Below, in pieces: positions 46,658 to 58,695 of a DNA stretch of 64,000 nt. The stretch is from Opeltia flavorubescens. Its lineage: Eukaryota > Ascomycota > Lecanoromycetes > Teloschistales > Teloschistaceae. The notes below the pieces were generated by a model. The model was not told the origin of the DNA and did no database searches. It saw only the letters and a program-made list of their open reading frames with translations. A program made the position numbers and the translations under genes. The stretch's first letter is position 1. Each line of letters opens with the position of its first letter. Where the stretch lies: contig KE546968.1 of assembly GCA_000442125.1 (NCBI GenBank), positions 895,932 to 959,931 of the forward strand, written 5' to 3'.

Positions 46658-48002
46658 TCAAGTGTCAAAGTAGTCTTCACCTGCTGCAGTGACCGCTGAC
46701 TTAATCTGCCGTAACATTGTGCGTGCTCCAACCTTTTCTGCTTCTGTAACTGCAGCGGCCTTCTGTCGGGCAGTCTGTTCTAACACCTTCTTGAGTTCTT
46801 CACAGTCCTTTGCGACTGAATCCTTCTGACTTCTCATGTTCTCCGATTCTTGCTTGAGTACCACGACTCGTTCTTGAAGCATGTGCACTTCCTCTTTAAG
46901 GGATGTGTTCTCCGCCATGACAATTTTCATTCGTTGGTAGTATGCTGTTTTTTCGAATTCAAGCCTCTCAATCTTCTCTTCCAGTGACTCGGTTTCACTG
47001 ACGACGACTGCACGTTTTTGGGCGTCGTGTTGACCCTTTGACTGAAAGGCAGCAAAATCTGCTCCATATGACTCTGAAGCTGTCGGTGTAGTACGCACAC
47101 TGTCAAGCGATGTCGCCAGCTCATCGGAAACCTCTGGGCTGGGCACTTTGATAGTTTCCTCGGAGACTTTCTCATTTGCTGGAGCGTGTATTGGATCCGG
47201 GTACTGCAAGCGGGCGTCTTGAATTTCATGCGTTTCGAAAATCGTTGGATGGCAGAGCTTAGCATGTATCCGCCATTCTGCATAGTTCTTGAAGCGGATG
47301 GCACAAGTCTGTCCAACCCGGCAGCGATGCTCTGTTAGATCTCCTGGAAAAGAGAGATTGAATGTGGCTTGATTGCAGTAATAGTCCCTAAGCGTATGGC
47401 ACTCCTTGCAGACCTTTAGAGCCTTGATCAGGTCTGCGAAGATTGGGACATAGAACTCTCGATAGCCGGATGCAGGTCCTTTTCTGCCAGATGTCAAAGA
47501 TGAAACCGATGTATTCCGGATCTTCCTGAGAGAATTGATGTTTTCGCGACCTTGAGGGGTGATTTTCGTGGAAGATCCAGGACATGAGTGCCTTCCCAAA
47601 GCCTCGTTCAAAGGGTTATTCTCATCGTCGAAAGTTGTGAGAAGGTCCAAGTGATATGAGTGCTTCCCAGGCTCATAGGGCGATAATTTAACCTTTATGT
47701 TGTGAGATAGCAGCATGGCTTCTAGCACTTTCTCGATATTTCTGTAGCTATCCGTCCATTGGGTGTGGATACGGGATTCGTCAAGATCTGTCTTACTTCT
47801 TGCCTTGTCTCTAAGTATCCTCCAGACTAAGTAGTCAAGGTTCTCCAGATGTCTCGTGATCCAAAGGCAGCCCGCTATCGACGCTCATGTCAGTTGCGTC
47901 TTCACAAGATCGTCTATTTGGTAAATTATAGTTAGACCTACATCTAGCTTCGTTGAGGTCGACACCTTGCTTATCCAGCTCAGAGCTCAGTAGTGAAAAC
48001 AT
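46658..48002 (-). CDS. Paralog family member 4: helical core, C2H2-like finger, coiled-coil tail
   Basis: Two exons on the minus strand (47942-48002, 46658-47874) with a 67-nt phase-1 intron (GTAGGT...GATAG), giving 425 residues. The N-terminus MFSLLSSELDKQGVDLNEAR aligns with members 1 and 3. The signature is YRNIEKVLEAMLLSHNIKVK, then GKHSYHLDLLTTFDDENNPL and EALG. A short RKIRNTSVSS segment corresponds to RVRNQASD of member 2. The finger is HRCRVGQTCAIRFKNYAEWR followed by IHAKLCHPTIF (Cys-x5-Cys-x12-His-x4-His). After a linker, a coiled coil of about 110 residues runs to the end (RLEFEKTAYYQRMKIVMAEN, VHMLQERVVVLKQESENMRS) and closes ARTMLRQIKSAVTAAG. No signal peptide or membrane segment is visible. 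Function is unknown; the coiled coil suggests oligomerisation. Confidence 0.8.
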
Positions 48003-48480
48003 GATTTGCAATGTTCAGCTGAGTCTTGCCCGGAAAATAACAACAGGATGACAACTGGAGTCAATTTGCAACCGTGGACTCAGCTCACTGAAGAGTGTCT
48101 TATCATTTTAGTAAATTTGATAGAGCTTGGTTGATTGGCGCGACGTTGAAATGAAGAAATGAGCAATCAAAGACTCATCACATGGACATATAGCAGAAGA
48201 GTTTCACCGAGTGATGATGCCAGAAAATCAACATTAGCACTTAACTAGCAGGGAACATTTTCGATGCAGAGGCTATTGCTGGAATTGGGGAGATTGAGAC
48301 AAATGCAGTAGCCACTGATGGTTCGGAAAGGTAGAGTGAGTCAGCGAAGCCTTTAAAGTAGATGTCAGTTATATTTCACTTGAGCACGTTAAGTAAGTTC
48401 CTTACTTTGCAACGCGCGTCTAAACGCGAATGTGCGTCGACCGCTCTTTGATAGCGAAAATCTAATAAAGGGAATCTTTG
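48003..48480. other. Intergenic, promoter of member 4
   Basis: 478 bp upstream of the minus-strand member 4. Short frames have no support. It leads into the decayed tandem array. Confidence 0.45.
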
Positions 48481-49520
48481 GCAAGTAAAATTTGACACCT
48501 AAGGGTAGTGAAGCAGCCATCTTTCGATACCATAAAGGGCTATCGTGGACGTGAAAGAGGTGTATCATCGTTGTCAAAGGGCTTTCGCATCAACATAGCA
48601 CCAACACTTAAGAGACAGTTGATGGCGAGAAGAGTAGTGGTTCATTGTCGCTGACTTTCTTCGAGGTTTTCAATGATAGACCGAAATGATACATAAAGGC
48701 CAATCAGTGATGAGGTAGGTCCCATGATGTGAGGATGGCGAGTAAAAAGAAGACAGATTATCGTTGCCGAGTCTGTATAGTGCACATTGATAAAGAAGCT
48801 GACACCAAACGGTGGACCAAGGGACGAATTTTGATGAAGTGAGGATGGCGAGCCGAAGAAAAGAAGATCATCGTGACCGACTTTCTGGAGGATTCTGTAA
48901 TCAGAACAACTGACACCTGGGGGTGGACCAGTGTGGAGGATACGGACATGATGATGCGAAGAGTTGTGGCGAGATGGTATGGATGCAGAATATGGTTAAC
49001 GACACCGCGAAAGGTTGTTTGATCAAAAGGGCACTAATAGGTGACTAATGTCGGAAAAAACACGTCCAAGGTAATGTTGATGGCGAGCAAGAAGATATAG
49101 ACGCTCGTTGCTGACTTTCCTGGAGGGTTTGGCCAAACAAATGGTACCCACAGGTCCCCATGAAGGTTGACGGAGACGGTCTTGAAGTGAGATTTGATGG
49201 CGAGAAGGAAGAATGAGATCATCGTTGCCGACTTTCTGGAGGGTTCTGTAATGATGAACTGACACCTAAGGGTGGACCAGTGGACGAGGAGTTTGATGAT
49301 ATAAGGATTGCGAGTGAAAAGACAGATTATCGTTGCCGAGTCTGAAGAATGGATTTTGGTAAAGATGGCACCAACAGGTGACCATTTGGTAGGATAATTG
49401 ATTGTGTAACGAATATTGATGGCTGAAGAAAAAAAGTTCGAAGTCGTTGCCGTACTACGAGATTGATTTAAAATTGGCACCCACTGGTCACCATTGAGTT
49501 TGACAAAAATTTGAGCCATC
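48481..49520. repeat. Decayed tandem array, about 115-bp period, about eight copies
   Basis: Related blocks of the form GATGGCGAG...TCGTTGCCGACTTTCTGGAG...GACACCTAAGGGTGGACCA recur. The TCGTTGCCGA-like core is found near 48645, 48761, 48871, 49105, 49222, 49330 and 49444, with a weaker copy between 48871 and 49105, at spacings of 108-117 bp. Copies differ by many substitutions and small indels, so the array is old. Open frames across it on the minus strand are a by-product of the repeat. No known satellite or transposon is recognised. Composition is ordinary, so it was not subject to strong RIP. Confidence 0.65.
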
Positions 49521-51244
49521 ATTTGATGTCTGTGGAAGCCCGCCCTCGCCTTCTTAGAAAGCGAGGGCAGGCACGAGGATGAGGTGTTTAAAGGTTTGTA
49601 TTAAGTTTGATCCGAAAATATCAAAAAATGGCCACCAAAAGGTGAGCCAGGTGGATTTGTTAAGGTTGAAGGAATTCACCGTTTATGTACTACAAGTCGA
49701 AAATCACCACGTGACGCAACTCAGTGGCAGCTACGTCATTTTTGACCTTGTTGTTTAAGTGAAGCCTTAGATGAATGATTTGACTACTTCTATTTCGCCC
49801 CATTACTATCTGTGAATGCTACATCAGCCTTTGCGAACCTCAATCTAAAACGTGGGAGAAGGGTCTGATGAATGCGTCTTTCTATCACCTTGTATGGCCA
49901 CGAGGGTCTGACCTACACAAGTAGTCATTGAAATTCGGTAGCAGAACGCGTGGTGCATTCTCCGAGGAAGCCTGGCAGCTACCTTGGTACTTCCACTGTC
50001 TGTGGATGCATTGGAGGCAACCGATAATGCCATAGTTGACTCTCCGACCAATACTTATAGTCTAAATTTGATATACGATGCTATGGGTACGACTGAATGA
50101 AGGAACAGCAGTTATAGATTGGACAAGCGTATGTATCAAGTTCCAATTAGAGCTGAGAAAGTCAAAAGATATTGCTGACGGAATGGGCATACGATCTTGA
50201 CTGCTGCTTTGTGTTATTCTTCGATCAGTTTCAAAATGAACTGGAACATTGAATGACATGCTAAGGATCAGTTGTGTAACGCAGGAAGCAAACCTTTTTT
50301 CCGTAGAGGAAGCTATAGCAGATCGAATGATGCAAGGGTTGAGCAAGGCTTTAGGCTTTGTTCGTGAGATGTTGGATGTCGATAAAATCAAAGTGTGCTC
50401 CATCCTGGCATCAGACGTAGAACGCGGAATGCAAACTATAAAAGGCATATCAAGCCTCTCGTGACCTAAGATGAACAGGACATATCAGGATATAATTAGT
50501 CGGATAGACTAGTTGTCCGATCTAAGTTGATAATACTTCAGTATGTGTCTTGAAGTTTACAATAGCAACTTCCTGTTCGGTNCAACAGCCTTACCAGTGT
50601 TGCTTGGACCAACCCTAATTCAACGACACAAATGAAGAGCCCCAGATGATGCACCCCGAACAAGGTCGAAGGATTCGATACCTCGACGTTGCAGGTAGCA
50701 TGTTTCCTGGCAGCTCTGATCGGCCCGAGTAATGTAGGTATACTACTCACTTGTCCTTGCAGTTCTCGCAGATACTCCAGCGATAGGACGGTTCTCCGGC
50801 ACAGCAACTTCACACAAGCCAGTAAACACGTCCAAAAACCTTAGCTCTCACAGCTGTACAATAGGCTTTTGATTTTGGCAGTCAAGCTCATAGGACACCA
50901 TAGCGGAAGGGGCATGATCAAGTAACAAGATAGGCGACCCCTTTCTCACAACATTACAATTGCAGTCCGTGTAATTAAACGCTGGTGATATCGAAGGAGG
51001 ACTGATTATGAACTGGACGAGAAGGGAAGGGCTTCTACTAGGCTCATGGATTGAGGATGGACCCTCTAAGAGACTCGCACGCCTCGAAGGCACACACACA
51101 AGATAATACTAGATATCTATTTAATTTCACTATAAACGGAAATTCTAGCGTAGATTCAAGTATTATCTCGCACTTGATACTCATATCCTTCACACACCCT
51201 GTCTCCTCCCCCAACATATCACCGCATCCCCATTCCAACGCCTC
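49521..51244. other. Long intergenic stretch; doubtful frames; one unresolved base
   Basis: About 1.7 kb without a supported gene. The plus-strand frame 50249-50464 (ISCVTQEANLFSVEEAIADR...) reads somewhat like protein and may be the last exon of a lost gene; I could not find a partner. An unresolved base sits at 50582. The right end is the 3' flank of the LysM gene. Confidence 0.4.
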
Positions 51245-53173
51245 TCAAGCCACCCCCGTGCAAACATAATATCCCACAAACAGATTAGAGCAATCGGCCT
51301 TGATCCCCGTATTCCACTTCTGGAAGTTCGCCGCGCTCACCGCCTGCGCCTGCTCGATCGTGAAACAGCTGTCCCCACTCTTGACCAGGTACCACTTGTT
51401 GCAGTTGGCCACGATGCCCGGCTGCTGCGGCTGCGGCCCCTTCGGCGTTGGCGAGGGGGTCGGGGTCTTGGACGTCGTCTTCGTTGTGCTGGTGCTGGTA
51501 CGGGTCGTTGGAGTACCTGGGACAGCGATACAATAGTAGTAGCCGAGGAAGAGCTGCGAGCAGTCGCTTTTCACCGCGGGGTTCCACGTCTCGAACTGTG
51601 CGACCGTGAAGGTCCCGAAGCGGTCGGAGATGACTTGGCAGGTGTCACCGGAGACGGTCTTGTAGTATTTTGTGCAGGAGGAGATGATGCCAGTTTGGGT
51701 TGGGGAAGGGCCGGCGGAGGTGGTGGATGTGGTTTTGGTTGTGCTGGTCGTCGAGCGTGTTGTTGGGGTGCCGGGAACCGCGACGCAGTAGTAGTACCCC
51801 AGGAAGAGCTGCCCGCAATCTGCGCCGACGGCTGGGTTCCAGCTTTCGAACTGAGCGACAGTGAAGGTACCGAATTTGCTAGAGATCACTGCGCAGGAAT
51901 CTCCTGAGACAGCTTTGTAATACTTGGTACCTAGTGGGGGGATTAGCTAAGCTCAAAGGGTTACCTCATATGATTTGGCTTACAAGTCGATATGATTCCA
52001 GATTGAGTTGGGGAAGGACCAGTCGGAGAAGCCGTTGTTGCGGTGCTGGTTATGCTTGAACGAGTTGTCGGAGTCCCTGGGACACCAACGCATACGTAAT
52101 AGCCTACGAACAGGCTCCCACAATTGGTGCCGATGCTCGGATTCCAAGTATAACTACATAGGTCGAGTCAGTATGACGATCAACCTAAAAAGAGCAGTAT
52201 AGGACATACAAGTCGGCAAGGGAGAATGTCCCATATGAGCTGACGATTTTCCCGCATTCATCACCATCTTTGACCTTGTAGAATGACTTACCTGGTAATG
52301 AGAGTAAGCACCTAGTTCTAGAGCATGAATCTTGATACTTACAGGTCGATATAAGACCGGATTGTGTGGGCGAAGGGCCTGCAGTGGCTCCAGCTGACGT
52401 TGTTGTTGGCGGAGCAGTCGGCGTTCCAGGAATCCCAACACAGACATAAAACCCTGCAAGAAGGGTTTCGCAATCTTCACCAATAATTAGCTTTCTCGAA
52501 AAGCACATGGGCGTGGCCACATACTGCTTCCAACCGAGGGGTTCCATGAGTAGCTAGCGTAGACACATTAGTAGCTGTTTTTTGGAAGCAGAGCCGTATT
52601 TGGCGTGAAAATGGGTAGCCAAAAAATCTCACAAATTCGGCAAAGTGAATGTATGGTATTTGTTGACGATGTCAGCACACGTATCCCCGGCTTGAACTTT
52701 GTAATACTGTTTACCTGCGTGCATCGTCAGCCGTGATGACCATCAAGATTCCTGTGCCTCTTACACTGAGAAGTTATGCCGCTTTGAACAGGTGACGGCC
52801 CAGTCGGTGCAGGGGAAGTCGCTGTACTCGTCGTCTTGGATGTGGTGGAGGTACTTGATGTAGTCTCAGGAGGTGCCGGGCCATGCCCATAATTCTCCTC
52901 GACGCAGTAAGCGTGTCCGATAACGAGCCCAGTGCAGTCGGATTTGACGGATGGATTGTATGTAATGAACTGTTGAGGGTCTAGGCCCCAGTCGGATGCG
53001 ATGGAATCGCATGTGTCCCCTGACTGCGAATCATAGAAGTATGTGCAATCCTTGATGGTATCTGGAGGTACAGGTCCATTCTGACGTCGGCTGCGCTGAT
53101 GTCCTGGAATACTCGTCGAATGGACGAGAGCAGCGGCACCGATGCATAAACCGAATGTAAGGAATGAACGCAT
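51245..53173 (-). CDS. Secreted protein with six LysM domains
   Basis: Seven exons on the minus strand: 52765-53173, 52633-52714, 52525-52553, 52343-52474, 52210-52291, 51984-52153, 51245-51930. All phases fit and give 529 residues. The signal peptide is MRSFLTFGLCIGAAALVHS, followed by a Kex2-type RSRR site. Six LysM domains follow, at about 43-90, 137-185, 218-266, 302-350, 387-435 and 475-523. Each has the pattern YYKxxSGDTC...WNPxVxxDC...LFxGYYVCV, separated by Thr/Ser/Pro linkers. LysM domains bind chitin oligomers; fungal members shield hyphae from plant chitinases, scavenge fragments to avoid immune recognition, or protect from the fungus's own chitinase. Domains 4 and 5 are nearly identical and, with 6, lie in one exon, while domains 2 and 3 are each split by introns at matching places. 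That suggests later duplication after intron loss. It is part of the LysM/chitinase cluster to its right. Confidence 0.88.
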
Positions 53174-54313
53174 GGTTTGATCAATTCAGACAGGATGTGA
53201 CTTGTAGAGTTTGTTTGATCAAGACTGGAAGACGCCGCTGGGACCAAGATCTCTCTACCCACAAGACAGTATGGAAAAAGGGGTGAAAGGAAGAAGCATA
53301 GTACCGAATACATCAGCAGAAACCGGAAAAATGTGGGAATAATTGGGGTACTGGTTTCAATTGCAAGCTAATCAATCCTTCACCTCACTGGTATTGGCAG
53401 GATGATAGTGTACCATCCTTCGTCAGCAAGATGAGATCCTCCTACGCCAGCCGAGAAGGAAATAACAGATTCCTCCGCCAGAAACATACTTTGGCTTGGC
53501 GTGTCCGTCATAGTGTATGACAGGCGAGAGGAGGGGCTCGATGCATCGATGCAAAGGGGCTCCTCGGTAAGCCAGCTGGTACCTGCATTTGATTCCCCAC
53601 TCGGAAGAATAAGCTTATGCAGGTCCTAGCCACGTGCTTGATCCATCGCTCCTTCTTAAGGGAAATCAAGACTGCTATCACATTGCCCATTTTGTAGCAA
53701 GCGGAGTTCCAGTAGCAGGTTGGTCGAAGGATTTGGGTACCTTGCAGCTTCACAAGCTACGCGATCACGGCGTCGACCACACTGAGCAAGAGTTCCAGTG
53801 GCTGATGGCTTCTTTCGTGGGATCATCCAGATCATGTAAATTGAAGACGACTGATAGATGGACTTGGGATCTACCGAGGCACAACGGACCATAGTTTCGT
53901 GCGGCTGTGGGGGCCTCGTAGGATTCGGAACCTAGGAAATGGCCCAGACGGGACGTTGGAGCCTGGTCCGAGCTTCCGTTGACAAGCATGGTATCGTGGA
54001 CTCTAATCGTATTGTATCAGAGTTTAGCGTTGTATTACAGATTTTAGATCGCAGAACGAGGGAGACGAATTAACCGAGCGGTTAGCGTCAAAATTGACCT
54101 TCTGTTACCGCCCACGACACTCCTTCAAGAGGGCGAAGGAGCACGAACCTTGTTCAACACTTCTTGTCACCATGCATCTCCATCCTTCGTTCTTAAGCTT
54201 CTTAAACTCGGCCCAGGGGCTTAAGACCAGGCCGCTACCAAAATATTTCCGTCAGCCCTTTCCCACACGGCAATTGAAATCAATTTCGCACGCCAACAAC
54301 TTCAGAACTCGGA
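53174..54313. other. Intergenic, divergent promoters
   Basis: About 1.1 kb between the minus-strand LysM gene and the plus-strand gene at 54314. Overlapping short frames at 53508-53989 on both strands are not convincing. No tRNA was found. Confidence 0.5.
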
Positions 54314-55372
54314 ATGAGTGACACAAATTCCGATATCCCCGAGGTGGATCCACCTTGGGGATCACTCATCGTAGAAAAGTACCTTCTGGTGCGTTGAGCG
54401 TTACGAATAAGCGTTCTTAGCGAAACTAATCGATAGCGTCAATAGCAACATTGGGATCCTCATTCCTCAGAGCATCCCGATCAGCAGCGCAAAAGACTTG
54501 TTAGAGCTTACATTGCAGCAGGGTCCCAAAGACCGGTACGCTACTTCCTTTCAACTTCCGGAAAGGGCGCACTTACCCCCAGAAAGCATTGATCAGCTAC
54601 CGAGATAGCTTGAGCTGATGACAAGCTGTAGGGTCTTGTCCATGATCAATCTGAAGCCACGGGCCCGACAGTGGCTGAGATCTCGTCCGTCCTTCAGCCG
54701 TGGCGAACCCTAGCTCAACGCAAAATACCAAGCTCAGGTATGGTTCGTGCTGTGTGGCTGCGTACTTGCTATGCCGAAGGTTCCGACCAAAAGCACAATG
54801 AGCTCGTTGAAAAAGTTGACATGGACATGGCAGTCGACGGCGACGACCGACTGCTAAATGACCCTAACCTGTACAACTTTGGCCCTGAGTGGCAACATGT
54901 GTTCGATTTCTTGCCAGAACTAGTGGAGCCCCAGGAGCAGTCTGATTGGGCTCTCGAGGAGGAGATGTTTAGCAAGGCAGTAGATGATCTCAAATCTTTT
55001 GCAGCCAAAGGCGTTACTGGAGCTCCGAAGCAACTTCTGGACAACCTATCGTTGATGCGGGGTGAGGAATTGGAGCAAGAGGTCGCCACGGCCTTGCAAT
55101 CCAGCGTACATGAAGCTTGCGTGGTGAATTGGATCGTGCTGGAAGATGAGGAAGCCTTGCGAAGCGGCGACGTGATGATCTTGTTCCTCGATGTTTTTGG
55201 GAGAGTTGTGAGACAAAAGAGAATGCCTGCTGCACAGGCCGAGGACATGGGCGGGCTCTGGGTTGATGGTAGTTGGATGGAGGTTGACTGGGTAGATGCG
55301 GAAATAGGAGAGGAGTATAGGGAAGGTGGAGCCTGCGAAAATCTTCTACTCCAGAACATATTGGATGCGTGA
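54314..55372 (+). CDS. Uncharacterised acidic intracellular protein
   Basis: Three exons (54314-54388, 54473-54535, 54632-55372), giving 292 residues, all junctions in phase 0. The exons join MSDTNSDIPEVDPPWGSLIV...EKYLL to HPDQQRKRLVRAYIAAGSQR and then to SEATGPTVAEISSVLQPW. The WGSLIVEKYLL / RLVRAYIAAG / SGMVRAVWLRTCYAEG blocks look like conserved helices of a fungal protein I cannot name. The C-terminal half is acidic and mixed (NFGPEWQHVFDFLPELVEP, VMILFLDVFGRVVRQKRMPA). No signal peptide or membrane segment is visible. The first two exons are less certain than the third; an acceptor two bases further left was rejected because it shifts the frame. It lies between the two LysM genes but shows no chitin-related feature. 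Confidence 0.55.
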
Positions 55373-55642
55373 ATTGAAACGCTTGGGACTACGCTCCAGC
55401 GAATGATCCTGCATACGGACTCTATAGCTAAAGAAAAAGCTGGCGGGAAATGGGCGGAATCACAATTCAATTTTCATCCTGTTTCGATTCTGGGTCTTAG
55501 AACTTCGGGTATATTAGAGCATAAGGCAATGCTGTATTTCACTCGAAGTTTAGAGCTTGAGATCATGAAACGAAGCGAAGTGACATAGCGTACACATCCT
55601 GACGCAACTCTCATCATACCCGACCAAAGCATGTCCACATCG

Positions 55643-57587
55643 TTAAGCCAATATGCAAACATAATATCCGAGGAAGAGCTTCGCGCAATCGCCGCCTGTA
55701 TTAACGTAAGGATTCCATGTATTGAACTAGGAGTTTAGTTAGCATGATCTAAATTAGTCGGGATATTTTAAGATACTTGAGTGAGAGTAATCTTGAAATT
55801 ATTGGCGATACTGTAGCAATTATCTCCGGACAGCACCTGATAGTACTTCTTGCAGCTGGTAATCGTACTAGGCTCTAAAGGAGCTGGGACTGCGTTCGTG
55901 GGAGGTGGCGTCGCGCTCGCACTCGCGGTCTCATTTGTCGGCGTACATATAGCAGGGAACCTCGTAGATGGCAACACGGGAGCATTTGGGTTAGGCCAAC
56001 AATATGGTTCCACGAGGTCTGCGCATACATCGGGAAGGTCGTATATGGTCATTCCATCAAGAATATCTTGATTGCTGAGAGGACAGTAGCTCGTTCGGGC
56101 TTGTACAAGACTGACCGTTGTAAGGTTATTCAAGTTTGTCGACGTTATAGGCGGTCTGAAAGTAGTCTGCGAATTATACCATGTAGTATTTGTGGTTGGT
56201 GGAGTTGCAACTACGACTCCTGTTGTGTAGGGTCCGGGGAACATTGATGACCTGGGATGCATGATCAGATAAACAGCCTGAGGCGCTCTTGTCCGTGGAG
56301 ACCCACATGGATGTTGTAGTCGTGTTTAACTTGGATGCGACGTAACTCGAAGACCCCGGGGGACTAGACAGCTGGTTAATTCGATACGTCACACACACCA
56401 CATTATATGGGCTTTCGTACGATACACAAATGTTCCGGCCAACCATGACATCAAGGTTGTCGCATGAGGCGTGTATAGTGCTTAGGATCTATCAGTGTTC
56501 TACCCAACAAGAGTAGTGTTTATCCACTTACGGGTTCCATGATACCAACTGCACGGTTGTGAATTGCTTTCCAAATGCGATATCTGCACAAGTCTGGTTC
56601 TTGACGACTGTCTGAAGCGTGCAGGTTGCGCCGAGGCAGAGTGAAGTGCCTACTTTCAGAGACGTACAGTTGTAGTCTAAATTGTTATCAGCGATCAGGC
56701 GGTCAACGGCAATTGATTTGGCTTTGGAGATGGTTTGGCAGGTATCAGCAGAAACAACTGTGTATTTGGTGCCGATGCATGTTGCCTTCGGAGCGGCCGT
56801 GGTTGTACTTCCCGTTTTTGTGCTACTCTGTTGGTGAGTCCTTGTCTAGACAATCAAGAAGAAATAACTCACGCGGTAGAAGTAGACACTACAGACGTAG
56901 TCGTATACGTGTACGGGTATCTGGTTGCAGGAACGCTGCACGACGCCAGCAAAGACGAAAAGGCTTTCGGCTTGACCTTGACTCTTCCGTAATCGGAGCT
57001 CAGCATAGCGGCACCGTATTGGAGTGAACAGTCAGAACACTTTGTCTTCGTCCCGTTGTAAAGGGCCAAAAGACAAAAGCCGGTGCTGCAAAGTGATATA
57101 GCTCAGTTAAAGTTCAATTACCATGCTCGTACACTTTTGAGTACCTGTCTTTGATGCAAGTCACGTTGTAGGCCCATGCCAGAGGATCAGCGACCGACGC
57201 TCCCGATTGAAGATGTGTACTATTTGGGAACATCTGATACAAGGTATTCCCACACCGTAGATCTACATTGGTCTTGAATGACTGTTGCCAGAAACGTCAG
57301 CCGGCTACAGATCTAGATGTCTCTGATCTTACTTTCAAAGAATTTGAACAGCTCGGAGTGCAGTACTGTGCTGCAGTCTTATTGTCAAGTGCACCTCCGT
57401 TTGCTACGAATTGAGCTGAGAATAGCTTCGGCGAACAGGTGATGTTCTTGCTTAATTCAGCCCGGCACGCAGCAGGAATTGTCAAGGGCAGAGCACCCGG
57501 GCTGGACCACAATTGTACAGAAGCTGACGAACGAATAAAACATTGTAGAAGAAGCGAAAGCCAAAGGATACCACAACATGAATGCAT
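55643..57587 (-). CDS. Secreted protein with three LysM domains and Cys-rich N-terminus
   Basis: Seven exons on the minus strand: 57333-57587, 57145-57281, 56873-57085, 56532-56825, 56421-56480, 55777-56251, 55643-55726. Phases agree, 505 residues. The signal peptide is MHSCCGILWLSLLLQCFIRSSA. A Cys-rich region (about 40-165; CSNSLKSFKTNVDLRCGNTL, NGTKTKCSDCSLQYGAAML) precedes three LysM domains: IGTKYTVVSADTCQTISKA, then TVVKNQTCADIAFGKQF to VGRNICVS, and at the end CKKYYQVLSGDNCYSIANNF joined across the last intron to FNTWNPYVNTGGDCAKLFLG. The layout matches large fungal LysM proteins encoded beside subgroup-C chitinases. The fifth intron (56252-56420, 169 nt) is longer than the others and could hide a small exon (SPPGSSSYVAS...), so the middle linker is uncertain. 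It is divergent from the chitinase, 1.1 kb apart, so the two could share regulation. Confidence 0.82.
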
Positions 57588-58695
57588 GGTAATTGTCCAC
57601 TACAGAGTATTTGCAGACAGATTTGAAAAAAGAGAGTCTAGGAAAGGCAGTCCCGAGCGACGGTTGTCAAAGGAGTGGACGTCTACAAAACCTAGCCTTC
57701 AATGGGTAGAGAAAACAATATGAGAAGGAGTGTAGACGAATGCATATCTCGAGTGGCCATCTCAATGTGTGCTATAAAGCTTTTGGCTAGCAAGTCCCGT
57801 GGGTGGCAGCAAGGCGACCTGGGATCCTGTGACACATTTAGGATGATACATAGGTTTACAGACGAGGGTCACAATCCTCTATGCATCGTCAAGGGGTTCC
57901 AAGGGATTCGGTAAATTGCTTGAAATCACCTCGATGCTTGAGTGATCAATGAGGGAACGAAGTAATGATTATTACGAAGATGCCAAGCGAAAGTAGCTGT
58001 ATTGTTACGGCGCTATATGGACGCGGATCAGACGAAGCTTCACCCTTTCGAGCTTGGTGCCTTGGGCCCAATTGAGCTAACACATTATCCGGACCCACAT
58101 CAAAGTCTTTTTCCACGTCGAGCTCAGCCGCAGAGGATGGGGATCACTTAGATCCGTTCCTGCTCGACTACATCGTCTTGCAATTTCGACTCCTACGAAG
58201 TACATTCCCAATATAGAAATAGCCTCATGCATGAGCTTGATCGCCTCGGCTAATTTCGTTACAGCTTTTCTTCAATCCTCGGAAGTAGCAGCAAGACCAT
58301 CCATCGTACCTTGAAAGGATGTCTCCACTAAGCGTGGTGCATTCCTTCAGGACACTGTCACAGTCCGCTCTACTTCGCTTTGAATTGTCAATCGACTTGA
58401 TTCGTCGTTAGAGTGGAATCCTCAAGCAACTAGTCCAGTTTACGAAGGATTTGCTAAGGGGCTATCATGTCTTTGACAAGGTGAAAAACATCCATGGAGG
58501 GATCAAGCATTGCTGGCCTTGCAAAGCTACACCTGTAGGTTTATTCCGTCTTGATTGAATAATCAATTCGACACACTCCTTTTCTCTCGTCAGAGTCAAT
58601 ACCTTCATTTGATCTATGATCTTGTCACATTATCTATACTTCTTGCGAGCTGCAGTTTTGTAGCTATTAGCTTGACATTCTTTTGGAAAAACAAA
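57588..58695. other. Shared upstream region of LysM gene and chitinase
   Basis: 1.1 kb between divergent LysM and chitinase genes, a candidate bidirectional promoter. Short plus-strand frames at 57439-57723 and 57702-57914 are not protein-like. I see no specific regulator site I can defend. Confidence 0.45.

Noticed and set aside
48481-49520. CRISPR-like reading of the regularly spaced repeats
   Set aside because: Units are about 115 bp, diverged over their whole length, with no conserved short repeat plus unique spacers; eukaryotic genome.
57439-57914. Plus-strand frames between the LysM gene and chitinase
   Set aside because: The first is antisense to the LysM signal-peptide exon; the second lacks any protein-like feature.
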